From positions 1 through 52,553 of the forward strand of contig JAGLRO010000017.1 of the NCBI GenBank assembly GCA_023136245.1: 52,553 bases of DNA, written 5' to 3'. Below are positions 34,982 to 44,588 of this stretch, in pieces. The DNA is from Candidatus Heimdallarchaeota archaeon (GTDB lineage Archaea; Asgardarchaeota; Heimdallarchaeia; Heimdallarchaeales; Heimdallarchaeaceae). Under the pieces are notes generated by a model. That model was given only the letters and a program-made list of their open reading frames with translations, made no database searches and had not been told where the DNA came from. Numbering within the stretch: position 1 is the stretch's first letter; each line of letters begins with the position of its first letter. The position numbers and the translations under genes were made by a program.

Positions 34982-36247
34982 ATGAGAATAAATCAAGTAA
35001 AATCAGAAGCTTTTTCAAAACTAACTGATAAGTTTCAAAATTTCATAGATAATAATGAAACAGGCAGCATTTTATGCGCTGTTTATCATGAGGGAAGATT
35101 GGTTTACTGCAATAAATTTGGTTGGAGAGATAAAACAAATAAGATTCCAATTGAATTTGATGATATATTCCGAATTTATTCTATGACTAAACCAATTATA
35201 TGTTTAGCTGCTTTGATACTTCATGAAGAAGGTAAATACAATTTAGATGATCCTATTGAGAAATTCCTTCCTGAATTTAAAGATGTGAAAATATTAAAAT
35301 CCCATAATCATGAAACTGGTGATACTGAACTAGAAGAAACTAAAAATAAGATAACTTTCAAGCATCTTTTTACACATACCTCAGGAATAAGTTATGGTTT
35401 CTATCCAGGAATTCCTGTAGACAAGCTTTATGGAGAAAAATTTGGCTTCGTTGGAGAAAATAGGACAAAATCAGTATTAGAGTCATTACCCAAATTGGAT
35501 ATTTTAGATGAATTCAGCGAGAAATTAACATCTCTTCCTTTAGTTTTTGAACCTGGAACTAATTTGTGGTACGGTTTTAACTGTGATATACTAGGATTGC
35601 TTGTAGAGAAATTATCCGGTAAGAAATTAGATGTTTTTCTTAAAGAGCGAATTTTTGACAAACTCGGTATGACTGATACTGATTTCTATGTTTCTGAAGA
35701 GAAGAGAAATCGTTTAGTAAAAGCATATATGAGAAAACATGACGGGGAGCTAATCGAAGTTAAAGGAGATATGTCCAATGGATTTGATTCTAAACCCGAT
35801 TTCCTATCTGGAGGAGCTGGATTAGTTTCAACCCTAGAAGATTATCTCAAGTTGACCTTGATGTTGCTGAATGGTGGAGAATATAATGGTAATCGTATTG
35901 TTTCTAGCAAAACAATCGAGTTGATGAGATCTAATCACCTCCAAGATGGAAAAACATACTTGGACATGCAGTATATTAAAGTGGAAGATCCAGAATTAAT
36001 AGAAATGACTAAAGGATATGGTTATGGATTGGGAGTAATTGTAAAGATAGCTGAAAACAGAGCTAAAAGTGGGATTGGTGAATACGGTTGGGCAGGAGCA
36101 GCAAATACCCTTTTTAGAATAGATCCAGCAAAACAAGTGATTACTATCGTATTTTCTCAACATATTCCCCCAGATAACAACTGGATACAACCAATTCTAA
36201 CAGATGATGTACGTAATCTAGTTTATGAAGCATTGAATATTGACTAA
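34982..36247 (+). CDS. Beta-lactamase-family serine hydrolase (class C type)
   Basis: A 421-residue protein with the penicillin-binding/class C beta-lactamase/EstB fold. The active-site SxxK is SMTK (S67, K70), in the context RIYSMTKPI. FKHLFTHTSGISYG and the tyrosine motif near WYGFNCDILG (Y-x-N form) follow, and a YGYGLGVIV and GWAGAANT (the HxG-like site, as W-A-G) come later. No signal peptide is present, so it is probably cytoplasmic, as with archaeal esterases and D-aminopeptidases of this family. True beta-lactamase activity is unlikely. It is transcribed divergently from tRNA-Thr. Confidence 0.88.
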   Translation: MRINQVKSEAFSKLTDKFQNFIDNNETGSILCAVYHEGRLVYCNKFGWRDKTNKIPIEFDDIFRIYSMTKPIICLAALILHEEGKYNLDDPIEKFLPEFKDVKILKSHNHETGDTELEETKNKITFKHLFTHTSGISYGFYPGIPVDKLYGEKFGFVGENRTKSVLESLPKLDILDEFSEKLTSLPLVFEPGTNLWYGFNCDILGLLVEKLSGKKLDVFLKERIFDKLGMTDTDFYVSEEKRNRLVKAYMRKHDGELIEVKGDMSNGFDSKPDFLSGGAGLVSTLEDYLKLTLMLLNGGEYNGNRIVSSKTIELMRSNHLQDGKTYLDMQYIKVEDPELIEMTKGYGYGLGVIVKIAENRAKSGIGEYGWAGAANTLFRIDPAKQVITIVFSQHIPPDNNWIQPILTDDVRNLVYEALNID

Positions 36248-36289
36248 TCAAGAATAAGAATGAAAAAAAATGTGGCGCCGCTGGTAGGA

Positions 36290-36320
36290 TTTTCAGAACT
36301 TCAGAACGCGTCCAAAGTTT
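36290..36320 (-). other. tRNA-Asn intron 2, T-loop position 59/60 (31 nt)
   Basis: Central helix is ttca (36326-36323) with tgaa (36295-36292). Bulges are AA|A and AA|T. The inner helix aactt/aagtt encloses a 13-nt loop tggacgcgttctg, with one unpaired C after the stem. The architecture is identical to the tRNA-Thr T-loop intron. Confidence 0.88.
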
Positions 36321-36342
36321 TTTGAACCTACGACCGGTCGGT

Positions 36343-36369
36343 TTCTGCTCACTATTAGTCTAATAGTAT
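36343..36369 (-). other. tRNA-Asn intron 1, position 37/38 (27 nt)
   Basis: Central helix is ctgt (36375-36372) with gcag (36348-36345, one U-G pair). Bulges are TA|A and AA|A. The inner helix actatta/taatagt has 7 bp with the triloop gac. This is a complete BHB. Confidence 0.87.
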
Positions 36370-36547
36370 TAACAGCCGACTGCTCCACCAGACTGAGCTA
36401 CAACGGCTTTTTTTTTCATTTGTCTTTGTTTCAATTCCTTTGTTTTTAAGTTTTCTTTCTTTGTATCTTTTTTTTATTTCTTTTAAAAGATACTTATTTT
36501 TAGCTTCTAACTTCTTCGAATGTCAAGTTTGAGAAGCTGAAAATGAT

Positions 36548-37855
36548 TCATTTTTTTGTTTTGCATATTTCGTTTAATGTCTTTAAGAAAATTTTAATTT
36601 CTTCCAATGTGTTGTAATGAACCAAACTTATTCGGATAATTTTTGGTTTATTGTAAATTTCTTGAGCATAGGAATAATAGTGTCCAGAACGTGCTGCTAT
36701 CCCACCATCCCTCCACAGACGATTAACTACTTCTTCTTCAGGAATGTTTTTCACTTCAAATGAAAACGTTGGATCCCTCTCATTTAATCTATTTAAATCT
36801 GTTAAACCGTATATAGTCACTTCTGGTATATCAAGTAAACCTTCGATATCATCAAATCCAGTAAGAATAGCTTTAGATAAACCCATTTCATACTGTTCGA
36901 TGGCATCCATTGCGATTTTTAATGAACGTTTTTGATTCCTATATTCCATGAATTCTTCTTCGTAATGGAAATTAACTTCATTGGAAAGCCAAAGAAAATG
37001 ATCAATAACCCCAGATATAGCTGCAAATGTTGCTTGATTTCTGGTTCCCCATTCGAATTTCCAAGGAGGACTATTTGAAGCAGGTTTCACTTTATAGGGT
37101 TTAAGAGTGTCAAGATATTTCTCTTTTCCATATAGGAAACTCCCATGAGAACTAAAGAGTTTGTAACCTGAAAAAACTAGAAAGTCACAATCCAAAGCTT
37201 GGACATCTGTTGGACCATGTGCTATATGGTGAACTGCATCCACTAAGAAGTATGCTCCAACTTCTCTTGCCATTTTTCCAATTTCTTCTAATGGAGTTTT
37301 TGTACCAAGCATATTTGATGCAGATGTAACAGTCACAATCTTGGTGTTGGAATCAATCAACTCCTGTAGATGATCCAGATCAAGAGAGCCTTCTTCCATG
37401 TTCAGACGAGAATATCGAAGTTGTTGGATTTTTCCGCGCCTCTCCAGTTCCACCCAAGGGCTTATGTTGGTGTAATGTTCATAATCAGTTGTTACAATAT
37501 TTTCACTCCCCGAGAGTTCCTTACCAAGAGCATAGCTTAAATTAAAGAACAAAGATGTTGCAGATTCTCCCGAAACGATAGTCATAGGAGATGTTGCATT
37601 TAGAAAATCAGCTACTGCTTGCCTTCCTGCGTGTATAACTTCATTTGCCTGTTTGGATTCATCAAAAATACCTCCTACATTTGCACTCCAATTGATACGT
37701 GCTTCTGCTTCTGCTTGAGCTGCTCGTCCCAAAACGAGTGTAGCTGTACCATTATCAAAAAATGCACGTTTTCTCCCATTGAAATCAGTAACCGCCCTTG
37801 GAAATGCGGCTCTGATTTGATCGATAGAGTTTTTTTCAAACATAATTTGTAACAA
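36548..37855 (-). CDS. Class V aminotransferase (cysteine desulfurase-like)
   Basis: A 435-residue PLP enzyme of the class V/NifS-like group. FFDNGTATLVLG marks the N-terminal region. The cofactor-binding block is SGESATSLFFNLSYAL. VDAVHHIAHGPTDVQALDCDF contains the Asp and His that hold PLP, and SGYKLFSSHGSF supplies the Schiff-base Lys. The C-terminal arm IAARSGHYYS is like CsdA/SufS relatives, but the loop cysteine of true desulfurases is not seen, so an aminotransferase or lyase is more likely. The start at 37855 adds four residues before a second ATG (MFEKNS), which may be the real start. No iron-sulfur scaffold gene is adjacent. Confidence 0.83.
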   Translation of the reverse strand: MLQIMFEKNSIDQIRAAFPRAVTDFNGRKRAFFDNGTATLVLGRAAQAEAEARINWSANVGGIFDESKQANEVIHAGRQAVADFLNATSPMTIVSGESATSLFFNLSYALGKELSGSENIVTTDYEHYTNISPWVELERRGKIQQLRYSRLNMEEGSLDLDHLQELIDSNTKIVTVTSASNMLGTKTPLEEIGKMAREVGAYFLVDAVHHIAHGPTDVQALDCDFLVFSGYKLFSSHGSFLYGKEKYLDTLKPYKVKPASNSPPWKFEWGTRNQATFAAISGVIDHFLWLSNEVNFHYEEEFMEYRNQKRSLKIAMDAIEQYEMGLSKAILTGFDDIEGLLDIPEVTIYGLTDLNRLNERDPTFSFEVKNIPEEEVVNRLWRDGGIAARSGHYYSYAQEIYNKPKIIRISLVHYNTLEEIKIFLKTLNEICKTKK

Positions 37856-38083
37856 CCTTTAAGTAGAAATTTATTTTACTGCTGCCTTTTTGAAACCTGA
37901 GCTTTTAGTTCTGAATAAATTTTTTTAGCCTTCAACAAAGATGATAAATTAAATGTTATGAAGTTTTTGGCATGATTTCAGATTTTTGCAGATATTTTCA
38001 ACTTAAAGTCATGATGAATTAAAATAACTTTAGCCATTTTACATTGTGAAAGCTTTTTATCTCTTAACGCATGGAACTCGATT

Positions 38084-39112
38084 ATGTCTGAAAGGGAAGA
38101 GATTAATGTTTTATGCATTTGGAAACCAAATGAAAAGTTACAGAATTATCTGAAGAAAGGATTGGGTGGTTTTCCAGAAGTTAAACTGATATTTCCACCA
38201 AACACTGATCATGAAACTTTTCTTGAATTAGCTACTTCTGCAGATATAATAATGGGATGGAGACCTACAAAAGATATATTATATGCAGCAAAAAAATTAC
38301 GCCTTTTCATCAATCCTGGAGCAGGTATCCAACATTTAGTTTCTCTTTTCAGAGAGATAAATGAAGAACGTGATGTAGCTTTGATTAATGGTCATGGTAA
38401 TTCTTATTTTACAGCTCAACATACAGTGGCGTTATTACTTGCATTGATGAATAAGATAATCCTACACCATAATTGGATGAAAGATGGGAAATGGAGACAA
38501 GGTGATGTACAAGCTGCTTCCTTTCCTTTGCGAGATAGAAAAATAGGTTTTCTTGGCTATGGGGCTGTTAATCAAAAAGTTCATCGTTTCCTTTCTGGTT
38601 TTGATATTGATTTCATGGTCTTTCGAAGAGATTGGAATAAACAGAAAATTCCCTTACCATCCAATGTAGTAAAGTACACTTATGAAGAATTTCATCAATT
38701 TTTAGAAGAGATAGACACTCTAATAATAGCAGTTCCTTTAACTTCAAAGACAGAAGGAATGATTAAAGAAAAAGAACTTGAGTTACTAGGAGATGATGGT
38801 TTGTTGGTAAATATGGCTAGAGGTACGGTTGTGGTGGAGAAGAGTTTGTATCAAGCTTTGAAGGAAAAAACTATACTCGGAGCAGCTTTGGATGTTTGGT
38901 ATAATTATCAACCTGAAACAGATAAGAAAGGAAGAAAATTTCCTTCTAAATATCCTTTTAATAAATTAGATAATGTTGTTCTATCTCCTCATAGAGGAGC
39001 TTCACCTTTCAGTGATTTAAAACGATGGGATGAACAAATTGAAAATATCAGTCGTTTTGCTAGAGGAGAAAAGCACTTTTTAAACGTAGTTAATCTAAAA
39101 GAAGAATATTAA
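38084..39112 (+). CDS. D-isomer-specific 2-hydroxyacid dehydrogenase
   Basis: A 342-residue NAD(P)-dependent dehydrogenase. The nucleotide loop is GFLGYGAVNQKVHRF (G-x-G-x-x-N form) near residue 158. The Arg site is NMARGTVV, the Glu site lies in the region of LDVWYNYQPETD, and the catalytic His is in LSPHRGAS. The N-terminal substrate domain has LFINPGAGIQHL, as in PGDH-like and glyoxylate reductase-like members. The substrate is not clear; a phosphoglycerate dehydrogenase role would normally come with serine-pathway genes, which are absent. It is divergent from the aminotransferase (228-bp shared upstream gap, AT-rich, no other feature seen). Confidence 0.88.
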   Translation: MSEREEINVLCIWKPNEKLQNYLKKGLGGFPEVKLIFPPNTDHETFLELATSADIIMGWRPTKDILYAAKKLRLFINPGAGIQHLVSLFREINEERDVALINGHGNSYFTAQHTVALLLALMNKIILHHNWMKDGKWRQGDVQAASFPLRDRKIGFLGYGAVNQKVHRFLSGFDIDFMVFRRDWNKQKIPLPSNVVKYTYEEFHQFLEEIDTLIIAVPLTSKTEGMIKEKELELLGDDGLLVNMARGTVVVEKSLYQALKEKTILGAALDVWYNYQPETDKKGRKFPSKYPFNKLDNVVLSPHRGASPFSDLKRWDEQIENISRFARGEKHFLNVVNLKEEY

Positions 39113-39156
39113 GATAATCTGAATTACTGGACAAATCTAAGTTAACAAAAGATTTC

Positions 39157-39195
39157 TGAAAAATGGAAATAAAAAGAAGAAAAGAAATTGAAAAA
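39157..39195 (-). terminator. T-rich terminator at the end of the opp operon
   Basis: On the minus strand, several T-tracts follow the OppF stop codon. Confidence 0.4.
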
Positions 39196-40236
39196 TTAAA
39201 TTTCAGGAAAATGACAAGCAGCAAAATGATTAGATTCAAGTTCTTCAAGAGAGGGATCTACTTGTGAGCAGATTTCTTGTGCTTTATAACATCTTGGATG
39301 AAAAGGACATCCTGGTGGAGGATTTATAGGACTTGGTACGTCTCCCTCAAGAATTATACGATCCATTTTAATTCGAGGATCAGGACGTGGAATTGCTGAA
39401 AGAAGTGAAACAGAATAGGGATGTGCTGTTTTGCGGAAAAGCTCACCTGTTGGTGACATCTCCATAATTTTCCCTAGATACATCACAGCTACTCTATCTG
39501 AGACGTGCTTTATAACACTAAGATCATGAGCAATGAACATGAAGGTTAAGTCGAATTCAAGTTGAAGGTCATGAAGCAGATTGAGAATTTGTGCTTGAAC
39601 TGATACATCTAAAGCTGAAACTGGTTCATCTAGTAAGATAACTTCTGGATGAATAGCTAAGGCTCTAGCAATTCCAATTCTTTGTCTTTGTCCTCCACTA
39701 AATTCGTGAGGGTATCTTAGTGCGTGATAATCTTCTAATCCTACTTTTGCAAGAATTTCAAGTACTCTAGACTCTTTCTCTTCATAAGTCATATCTGGGA
39801 AATGAATATCGAAAGGCTCCTTGATTAAGTCAAGAACCATTCTTCTGGGATTCAGACTTGAATAAGGATCTTGAAAGACCATCTGTAATTGTCGTTTTAT
39901 TGATAGCTCTTCTTCTCTAGTCATCGGTTGAAAAATATCTATACCCTTGAAATAAACTGATCCTTCTGTTGGTTCTTCTAGTTTTACTGTTACTCTTGCT
40001 GTTGTGCTTTTACCACAACCAGATTCACCCACAAGACCTAGGGTTTCACCTTTATTGAGGAATAAGTTTACACCATCAACTGCTTTTATTTGTGCCACAA
40101 CTTTAGAAAAGAGAATGCTCTGCTGGCTAACAGGGAACCATTTTTTTACATTAATCAGGTTAATAATAGGTTTAGTTTTGGAATCCCAATCAGCAAACAA
40201 ATCAATAGTTTCGTATTCTTCGAAAGCCGACGCCAT
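39196..40236 (-). CDS. oppF: Oligopeptide ABC transporter ATP-binding protein
   Basis: A 346-residue ABC ATPase. Walker [10 protein letters not shown], the signature [15 protein letters not shown], Walker [12 protein letters not shown] and the switch His (MFIAHDLS) are complete. The C-terminal oligopeptide-type extension has the HPY-like cysteines in [15 protein letters not shown], which in some relatives hold an iron-sulfur cluster. About 40 residues precede the ABC domain. The start follows the OppD stop by 2 nt, with a strong ggaggagg ribosome site inside the end of oppD. It is the last gene of the oppBCDF operon. Confidence 0.94.
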   Translation of the reverse strand: MASAFEEYETIDLFADWDSKTKPIINLINVKKWFPVSQQSILFSKVVAQIKAVDGVNLFLNKGETLGLVGESGCGKSTTARVTVKLEEPTEGSVYFKGIDIFQPMTREEELSIKRQLQMVFQDPYSSLNPRRMVLDLIKEPFDIHFPDMTYEEKESRVLEILAKVGLEDYHALRYPHEFSGGQRQRIGIARALAIHPEVILLDEPVSALDVSVQAQILNLLHDLQLEFDLTFMFIAHDLSVIKHVSDRVAVMYLGKIMEMSPTGELFRKTAHPYSVSLLSAIPRPDPRIKMDRIILEGDVPSPINPPPGCPFHPRCYKAQEICSQVDPSLEELESNHFAACHFPEI

Positions 40237-40238
40237 TT

Positions 40239-41264
40239 TTATGCCTCCTCCTGTACTTTAACACGTTTTCTCATGATAGTTTCATCAACATGTAAATCTA
40301 ATTCTTCAAAGTGGTGACACACAACTCTTTTCTGAGGTCCTAGCCAAACATCTGGTGGACGAACACGAGAGCAAACTTCTGTAGCGAATTTACAACGTGG
40401 ATGGAAGCGGCAAGCTTTTGGTGGGTTAATAAGCCTAGGTACGTTTCCTGGTATTGTTTCAAGACGAGTTTTATCTTTTTCTAATGAAGGAATTGAATCA
40501 AATAGTGCTCGAGTATATGGATGCTTTGGATCTGTGAATATTTCCACAGTTGGTCCTGATTCAACTACCCTTCCGCCATAAAAGATATGCACTCGTTTTG
40601 TAATTTCAGCTACAACACCTAAATTGTGAGTTATAAGCATCATAGCTAATCCAAATTTCTGTTGCATTTCTTTGATAATCTCCAGTACTTGGGCTTGGAT
40701 TGTTACATCTAAAGCTGTAGTTGGTTCATCAGCAATCAATAAACTTGGTTGTAAAGCCAATGCTCTTGCAATCAAAATTCTTTGTCTCATACCCCCACTA
40801 AATTGATGAGGATAATCCACTATTCTTTTATCTGCATCTGAAATACCAACTTGTTCTAGCGTTTCAATTGCTACTTCTAGTGCTTCTTTTTTGTTACACT
40901 TTCTATGAAGTGCAATAACCTCTGTCATCTGGTCTGCTATTTTGAAGATTGGATTGAGACTAGTCATAGGATCTTGGAAAATCATTGCGATTTCCTTTCC
41001 ACGAATCCTTCTCATTTGTAAATCAGGTAGATCGAGTAGATTTGTTCCTCTATACATAATTTTTCCAGCAATTGTTTTACCATTCTTAGGAAGTATCCTC
41101 AAGGTAGAGTGAGCAGTTACAGTTTTACCACAACCTGACTCTCCTACAATTCCTACAGGTTCTCCTGGCATAACGTCAAAAGAAACACCATCTAATGCTT
41201 CTACAACACCACTTTCGGTATAGAAGTAGGTATATATGTCTTGTATATCTAATATTGGTTTCAT
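40239..41264 (-). CDS. oppD: Oligopeptide ABC transporter ATP-binding protein
   Basis: A 341-residue ABC ATPase with [36 protein letters not shown] and LITHNLGVV. The C-terminus carries the oligopeptide-type [14 protein letters not shown] cluster. With OppF it forms the heterodimeric motor of a dipeptide/oligopeptide importer. It lies 7 nt after OppC in the operon. Confidence 0.95.
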   Translation of the reverse strand: MKPILDIQDIYTYFYTESGVVEALDGVSFDVMPGEPVGIVGESGCGKTVTAHSTLRILPKNGKTIAGKIMYRGTNLLDLPDLQMRRIRGKEIAMIFQDPMTSLNPIFKIADQMTEVIALHRKCNKKEALEVAIETLEQVGISDADKRIVDYPHQFSGGMRQRILIARALALQPSLLIADEPTTALDVTIQAQVLEIIKEMQQKFGLAMMLITHNLGVVAEITKRVHIFYGGRVVESGPTVEIFTDPKHPYTRALFDSIPSLEKDKTRLETIPGNVPRLINPPKACRFHPRCKFATEVCSRVRPPDVWLGPQKRVVCHHFEELDLHVDETIMRKRVKVQEEA

Positions 41265-41271
41265 CTTTATA

Positions 41272-42372
41272 TCACTCTCTTAACCTTGGATCCAGCGCGT
41301 CTCTCAACGCATCTCCTAGCAGGTTAAATGCTAATACAACAAAGAATATAGCAAACCCTGGTAACAGAGCTAATTCTGGATTTGTTTTCAGTACCGTTTG
41401 GGATTCATTTACCATTTGACCCCATGAAATCGTCGTCGGACTTCCTAAACCAAGAAATGTAAGACCAGCTTCTGAAAGAATTCCTCCTGCTATTGCTAAA
41501 GTTCCTATTACTATGATTGGTGCTAAGATATTTGGCAATATGTGGATCATAATAATTCTTCTATTACTAGCTCCAAGTACTCTCGCTGCATTTACATAAT
41601 CTAAATTATAGATTTGTTTCGTATTTGCGCTTACAAGTCTGGCTAATCCTGCCCAACCAAATACTCCTAGAACAATGATAATTACTATTGATTGAGGTAT
41701 CTGTCGTAAGAATACAAGTCTTCCTCTCCTGATGAAAGAAACAGCAAGAATTGCTATAACAAGAAAAGGTAAAGCTAAGAACATATCTGTTATTCTCATA
41801 ATGACTTCTTCAGTCCATCCTCTATAGTATCCAGCTAGCGCTCCTAAAACTACTCCAAATAATACTGATAGTATACTTGAGAAGATACCTACTGTCAGTG
41901 AAACTTCACTTCCTGCTAAGAGTCTTGATAATTCATCTCTTCCTAGAATGTCTGTTCCGCCTGGATATTTGAGGTTAGGATTTGAAATCGAACCTCCACC
42001 ATTCCATGCATCGAAAAGTGGGGTTGTTCCAATTGGACTAAATGGCATAATGATTGGATAAATAACAGCAATCACTGTAATAATTAAAACAAGAATAGCA
42101 GATAGCATAGCTATTTTGTTTTTCTTATAACGTCTCCATACCAGAGACCATTGTGATGGACTCCTTTCTCTCAAAGTACCATCTTTTGCAATGATTATGG
42201 TATCTTTTCCACCAAAGATTCTTCTGATTGAACGTAATCCATTCAAGAATAATATCCAAATAACTGCTATTATTCCTGCCCAAATCATAGATTTAGGAAG
42301 TCTATGTTTTATCATATAATTATCTAGTTTACTGGAGAAACCTATTCCTCCTCTTTTTGCTGTTTTCGTCAT
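41272..42372 (-). CDS. oppC: Oligopeptide ABC transporter permease
   Basis: A 366-residue permease. An N-terminal cytoplasmic and single-helix segment (about 30-50, then a Lys/Arg-rich loop) precedes six further helices. The segment RLLAGSEVSLTVG and the coupling motif ARVLGASNRRIIMIHILPN (the EAA-like loop) are clear, as is the ending LLGDALRDALDPR of this family. It is the second gene of the operon (19 nt after oppB). Confidence 0.93.
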   Translation of the reverse strand: MTKTAKRGGIGFSSKLDNYMIKHRLPKSMIWAGIIAVIWILFLNGLRSIRRIFGGKDTIIIAKDGTLRERSPSQWSLVWRRYKKNKIAMLSAILVLIITVIAVIYPIIMPFSPIGTTPLFDAWNGGGSISNPNLKYPGGTDILGRDELSRLLAGSEVSLTVGIFSSILSVLFGVVLGALAGYYRGWTEEVIMRITDMFLALPFLVIAILAVSFIRRGRLVFLRQIPQSIVIIIVLGVFGWAGLARLVSANTKQIYNLDYVNAARVLGASNRRIIMIHILPNILAPIIVIGTLAIAGGILSEAGLTFLGLGSPTTISWGQMVNESQTVLKTNPELALLPGFAIFFVVLAFNLLGDALRDALDPRLRE

Positions 42373-42391
42373 TATTGATCACCGTTTATCG

Positions 42392-44149
42392 TCAGAGTTC
42401 TATTCGTGGATCCAATCCCACGTAGATTATATCGGTAATAAGATTCCCAAATAATATGAGTATCGTCAGAATTGCCGTAGTTCCTAATATCATTGGAAAG
42501 TCTAGGAATCCTATTGCTTGTACATACTTAAATCCTAAACCTGGCCAAGTAAAGAGGGTTTCCGTAATTGGTGCTCCAGCTAAAGCTGTTGCTAGGAATA
42601 GACCTACAAAAGTAACAACAGGGATTAGAGTATTTCGAAATGCATGTTTCCATGTAATTACTCTTTCTGATAAACCATTAGCTCTAGCGGATAGAATATA
42701 GTCTTGTTGAAGCACTTCTAACATTGTTGATCTTACTAATCTTGTATAAAGTGCCAAGAAAGCAAATAGTAAGGTAATTGTTGGTAATGCCATGTGGAGG
42801 AGAGAGTCTGATATTCGTAGTGATATATTAGCCCACCACGATGAGAAATCTCCACTCCGGAAAAGGGTCCAGTTCGTATCGCTAAATATCCCAGCTGGAG
42901 CTGGAATTCTGTGAGCTTTAGCTGCTGGAAACCATCCTAATCCGTATCCACTGAAGATATATATTAATACCAAACCAAAAACGAAAATAGGCATGGATTG
43001 ACCTAAGAGAGCTAATGCACTTGCAGTTGAATCTATCCATGTGTTTTGGTTTTTAGCTGCTATAACTCCTAGAGGAATAGATACACACAATGCTAAAGCA
43101 AATGCTGCTAACTGAAGTTTCAAGGTTTCCCAAACTAGACCACCAATCATACCGTTTATTGATGCTCCTGAAGTAAAGCTATTCCCCATATTACCTCTTA
43201 TCAAGTTATAAAACCACATGATGAATTGAACATAAATGGGTTGATCTAACCCAAGTTTTCTCGTAAGATTAATACGATCTTGCTCCGTTGCTCTTTGTTT
43301 TCCAAGTAGAAGTAATGCTACTGGATCTCCCATTCCACTGACCATCACAAATGTCATAACACAAATGGCAATGAACAATGGAATTAGTGTTAACAAACGT
43401 CGAATTACATATGTAGTTAATCTCAAAGAAGCAACTGTTTTAATCCATGTAATAACTTTAGTATCACCCATTTGTCGAGCCATCTTTGAACCCATGGGTT
43501 GTTGCCAATTAACTGGTAAAAATATACCAGTGACCATTAGGAGAATTCCTATAATAAATATGTAGAAACCAGGTGTAATATTTCCAGTCAATTCAACATT
43601 AAAGTACGAAGGCGTTTGATCGTTTGGATTAAACGTTATCGCAGTTATAGTATTCGCTGTTTGACCAAAAACATCTGCACTATATCTTTCCGCAGCAATG
43701 TACATAGACCTATTCATTGCTAGAATAGCAGCAATTAAACCACACAAAAGCAGAATGGCTGCTGCGATGTCAGCTACAGTTCCTCTGGATTTTAATCCTC
43801 CACTTTGAAAAACTTGACCTAAGATTGTAGCTAGGACTGCAAATATTAATATAAACCAAAGTGCTGCAGAAAGAATAATAACACTGCTTGGAACTTCTGT
43901 TGAAAGAAATTGGGCATCTGTTCTATTGAATGCAGTATTATAGGATAATAACTTATAATCAATTTTAAAACCTAAAACACGAACTAATGTCCCATTATTT
44001 TCAGCTAAAAGATTTGGATCTGCAAAACTTCCTTCAGGGGCTATTGCTGGAATAGATTCAAAACTAATTGTATAAAGGGGTACAAATGCAGATGTAAAAA
44101 TGAGAATGAATCCGATAATTTTAAGCGACATTGCTATACTTTTATCCAT
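42392..44149 (-). CDS. oppB: Oligopeptide ABC transporter permease with extra N-terminal four-helix domain
   Basis: A 585-residue protein. Residues 244-585 are a normal OppB permease (TYVIRRLLTLIPLF; EAA loop ARANGLSERVITWKHAFRNTL; ending IIYVGLDPRIEL). Residues 1-243 are extra: four hydrophobic segments at about 8-28, 88-112, 126-146 and 192-213, with two loops of 45-60 residues carrying N-x-S/T sites. That is a tetraspan-like layout not usual for OppB (normally about 310-340 residues). The reading frame is continuous with no frameshift, so it is a real fusion unless the assembly is wrong. No substrate-binding protein gene lies in the operon, so the extra domain might take part in substrate capture. 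First gene of the operon. Confidence 0.9.
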   Translation of the reverse strand: MDKSIAMSLKIIGFILIFTSAFVPLYTISFESIPAIAPEGSFADPNLLAENNGTLVRVLGFKIDYKLLSYNTAFNRTDAQFLSTEVPSSVIILSAALWFILIFAVLATILGQVFQSGGLKSRGTVADIAAAILLLCGLIAAILAMNRSMYIAAERYSADVFGQTANTITAITFNPNDQTPSYFNVELTGNITPGFYIFIIGILLMVTGIFLPVNWQQPMGSKMARQMGDTKVITWIKTVASLRLTTYVIRRLLTLIPLFIAICVMTFVMVSGMGDPVALLLLGKQRATEQDRINLTRKLGLDQPIYVQFIMWFYNLIRGNMGNSFTSGASINGMIGGLVWETLKLQLAAFALALCVSIPLGVIAAKNQNTWIDSTASALALLGQSMPIFVFGLVLIYIFSGYGLGWFPAAKAHRIPAPAGIFSDTNWTLFRSGDFSSWWANISLRISDSLLHMALPTITLLFAFLALYTRLVRSTMLEVLQQDYILSARANGLSERVITWKHAFRNTLIPVVTFVGLFLATALAGAPITETLFTWPGLGFKYVQAIGFLDFPMILGTTAILTILILFGNLITDIIYVGLDPRIEL

Positions 44150-44485
44150 AATTAATCACTCGAGTAATGCTTGAATATATTTTATAATATCAGCTTAACA
44201 AATCATTGAAGTTTTTATAAATGTTGTCTAAACAAAGAAGAAATCAAAACAAGGATTGGAATGATTGTAGGAAAAAAGAATAAAACTGCAGTTTATTGAC
44301 CTACGTTTAGAGACGGGTAAGAGTGTATTGTTTTGCAGTTAAAAGAAATAAAAAAAGAATTAAACTATATGGAATTTCATTTCAAAAGAAAAAAATCACT
44401 AGAATGAAAAGACTAGCAAAAATGAAGATGTATAACAAAAGATATTTAAAGAAAATGGGGAAAAAAAGAACGAAAGACTAGATAA
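44150..44485. other. 336-bp noncoding gap, promoter region of oppBCDF
   Basis: No gene is seen. On the minus strand a TATA-like tttataaaaa (complement of 44212-44221) lies about 65 nt before the oppB ATG and may be its promoter. The rest, toward tRNA-Val, is A-rich without recognised structure. Confidence 0.4.
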
Positions 44486-44513
44486 GGGGCAGTGATCTAG
44501 CTCGGTTTATGAT

Positions 44514-44545
44514 ATCTTTGAGCTCGTGTGGCTTAAGGACACAAA
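44514..44545 (+). other. tRNA-Val intron 1, position 25/26 (32 nt)
   Basis: The inner helix tctttgagc (44515-44523) pairs with gcttaagga (44531-44539), 9 pairs including two G-U. Central helix tatg (44508-44511) with caca (44540-44543) has 3 of 4 pairs. Bulges are AT|A and AA|A. The outer helix is weak, so this is a relaxed BHB at a non-canonical site. Confidence 0.7.
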
Positions 44546-44557
44546 ACCCGCTTGACA

Positions 44558-44588
44558 TCTGCTAGGTCGTTAACCTTCAGACAAAAAG
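44558..44588 (+). other. tRNA-Val intron 2, anticodon loop (about 31 nt)
   Basis: Inner stems tctg/caga (44558-44561 with 44578-44581) and aggt/acct (44564-44567 with 44573-44576) are clear. ttg (44552-44554) can pair with caa (44582-44584). The 3' bulge is longer than three bases, so the exact ends may shift by one or two. Confidence 0.65.

Larger units (their letters stand above)
36276..36407 (-). tRNA. tRNA-Asn(GTT) with two introns
   Basis: On the minus strand: acceptor gccgttg (36407-36401) pairs with cagcggc (36283-36277), discriminator G, and CCA encoded at 36275-36273. Anticodon stem gtcgg (36380-36376) pairs with ccgac (36341-36337), loop CTGTTAA, anticodon GTT at 36373-36371. T-stem gtagg (36331-36327) pairs with cctac (36288-36284). 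A 27-nt intron interrupts the anticodon loop and a 31-nt intron the T-loop. Confidence 0.93.

Noticed and set aside
36408-36490. T-rich tract as a terminator for the serine hydrolase
   Set aside because: It lies beyond the oppositely oriented tRNA-Asn, 160 bp after the stop codon, and is more likely upstream sequence of the tRNA.
44514-44545. D-loop intron between the two agctcg copies in tRNA-Val (44499 and 44521)
   Set aside because: Removing it destroys the D-stem, while removal of 44514-44545 leaves it intact and has a strong hairpin.
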